From assembly GCF_009928445.1 (NCBI RefSeq), contig NZ_JAABNO010000009.1:143442-207441 (forward strand): a DNA stretch of 64,000 nt, in the 5' to 3' direction. Of this stretch, positions 63,104 through 64,000 are shown in pieces. Positions within the stretch are counted from its first letter, which is position 1. Every line of letters begins with the position of its first letter. A program made the translations under genes and the position numbers. This DNA comes from Clostridium sp. C8-1-8 (GTDB lineage Bacteria; Bacillota; Clostridia; Clostridiales; Clostridiaceae). Below the pieces are notes generated by a model, which ran no database searches, was not told the origin of the DNA, and was given only the letters and a program-made list of their open reading frames with translations.

Positions 63104-64000
63104 GTGCGACACGTTGCAGTATGAAAAGTATTGCCTAAAATGCTAAGCAGTTTAAGAACTAATAACTTGAAAAGTCAAATGAGGGGGTAACGCCTTGAAG
63201 GGCTTTCTCTGATACTCCGAATAGCAGTTTCTTTAATAAGAAAAAATTGTTATAAGCTCGGTGAAGTCGGCTGAGATTACATCCTAACAGATAAGGCTGA
63301 GGAACAGCGAACCAGAGGTGGTCGAGTGTAAGATAGGTCGGGAGTCTATAAAATATCTATGGTAAGAATGTCCCAAAGGGACTGACAAAATTCCGAATGT
63401 AAGGGTCTAAACATACAGGAAGTAGAAATATTTTTCCTACCTAAGTTGTAGGGTGTGTGAGGATTAGTAAAAATCGGTGTTATGAAGATCCTTATATTGT
63501 TACAGGCAGTATCAAGCACACAGGCTCATAGGAATTATCTAAGGATATATGTAAAGATAAAGTTATTGGAACGTGGTAAGCTGATAACACAGAGGACTTA
63601 TTTCCTAGGAAGTGGTAGCAAGGAAAGGTTTGAAGCTATAACTTGCTCTTATATCAGTGAAAGTAGTGGCACAGTACCGTAGAAGCTTGCGAAAGCAAGT
63701 GGAGGGATAGCCACAAGTCAATGTTTATTAATATTAAATTATACGAAAATCATTAGGTTCGATTAAGACTAAGAAAAGCCGAAACAATAAGAATGAAGCT
63801 AACTAATGACGGCAGGTGAAGAAGGAATATTAAAGAAACAGCAACTAAGAAATAACGAATACTATTATACTCAACAAATTCAAGATGAACTCTACAGAAA
63901 AAGTAGAGAAGGTTATATATTTGAAGATTTAATTTCTGTAATAACAGACCAAAAGAATATAGCTTTAGCTTACAGAAATATTAGGAATAACAGCGGGAGC
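63104..64000 (+). mobile_element. group II intron, 5' part (continues past window)
   Basis: It begins with GTGCGAC, the conserved 5' splice-site sequence of group II introns. About 700 bases of structured RNA (domains I-III style, e.g. GAGGGGGTAACGCC, GTCGGCTGAGATTAC, AGCGAACCAGAGGTGGTCGA) precede a reverse-transcriptase frame. GC content is higher than in the neighbours. It is inserted in the Rhs YD-type sequence after TATGATACCG. The rest of the ORF and domains V-VI lie beyond the window. Confidence 0.88.
63806..64000 (+). CDS. ltrA: group II intron reverse transcriptase/maturase, N-terminal part
   Basis: 65 codons are visible to the window edge. QLRNNEYYYTQQIQDELYRK, then FEDLISVITDQKNIALAYRN and IRNNSGS match the N-terminus and RT0/RT1 region of LtrA-like proteins, where NKGS-type residues precede the GVD motif. 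ATG 63806 is the first in-frame start after a stop; no strong ribosome site is seen, as usual for intron ORFs. The protein reverse-transcribes and helps splice its host intron. Confidence 0.8.
   Translation, partial: MTAGEEGILKKQQLRNNEYYYTQQIQDELYRKSREGYIFEDLISVITDQKNIALAYRNIRNNSGS

Noticed and set aside
63482..63682. 66-codon frame beginning MKILILLQAVSST
   Set aside because: It lies in the structured RNA part of the group II intron and has no family resemblance; intron RNA folding explains the sequence.

Overview
The window looks like chromosomal DNA of a low-GC Clostridium (sensu stricto). Evidence: strongly AT-biased codons, GGAGG-type ribosome binding sites, many T-tailed hairpin terminators, a T-box leader, PTS/BglG sugar control, clostridial chemoreceptors, and secreted proteins with dockerin, cohesin and LPXTG signals. 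I do not assign a species; a cellulolytic or pectinolytic clostridium would fit.

Layout. 1-880: end of a chemoreceptor gene. 1.0-6.2 kb: aryl-beta-glucoside module (BglG-type antiterminator, EIIBCA permease, GH1 phospho-beta-glucosidase) with two RAT/terminator switches. 6.4-12.8 kb: PocR-domain histidine kinase, glycerate kinase, alpha/beta hydrolase, KimA-like transporter and cold-shock protein. 12.9-14.1 kb: an ECF sigma factor with SigY/YxlC/YxlD-type partners. 14.2-18.1 kb: T-box-controlled gltX convergent with glnS. 18.4-20.4 kb: FIST sensor plus soluble chemoreceptor. 20.8-23.5 kb: xpaC-telA pair. 23.7-30.2 kb: membrane glycosyltransferase, tandem GH43 proteins (one apparently catalytically dead), an APH-like kinase and an unknown protein. 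30.2-33.5 kb: half-size TauE, MATE exporter with a divergent MerR regulator, small monooxygenase. 33.9-41.3 kb: a 1764-residue secreted dockerin protein made of four ~322-residue repeats, next to a sortase-anchored cohesin protein. 41.5-44.5 kb: ferredoxin-like protein, DUF362 remnant, YibE/F protein. 44.8-49.3 kb: sortase-anchored tandem purple-acid-phosphatase protein. 49.4-52.2 kb: AraC regulator, KduD-like dehydrogenase and RpiB-fold isomerase, likely for uronates. 52.8-56.4 kb: second MATE and an Xaa-Pro aminopeptidase. 56.4-63.1 kb: a decayed Rhs toxin-tip/immunity array. 63.1-64.0 kb: 5' part of a group II intron inserted in an Rhs segment.

The least-explained content is intergenic. 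Family A is a ~95-170 nt element ending in a terminator, with apparently compensated alternative pairings. It sits in gene leaders, twice between a known attenuator (RAT or T-box) and its gene, and looks like an undescribed riboswitch or attenuator. Family B is a ~132-bp palindromic MITE with 7-8 bp target duplications. Family C is a palindromic leader hairpin. Families D and E belong to the Rhs array. The most interesting protein system is the adjacent dockerin-repeat giant and wall-anchored cohesin, which could form a non-enzymatic surface assembly.
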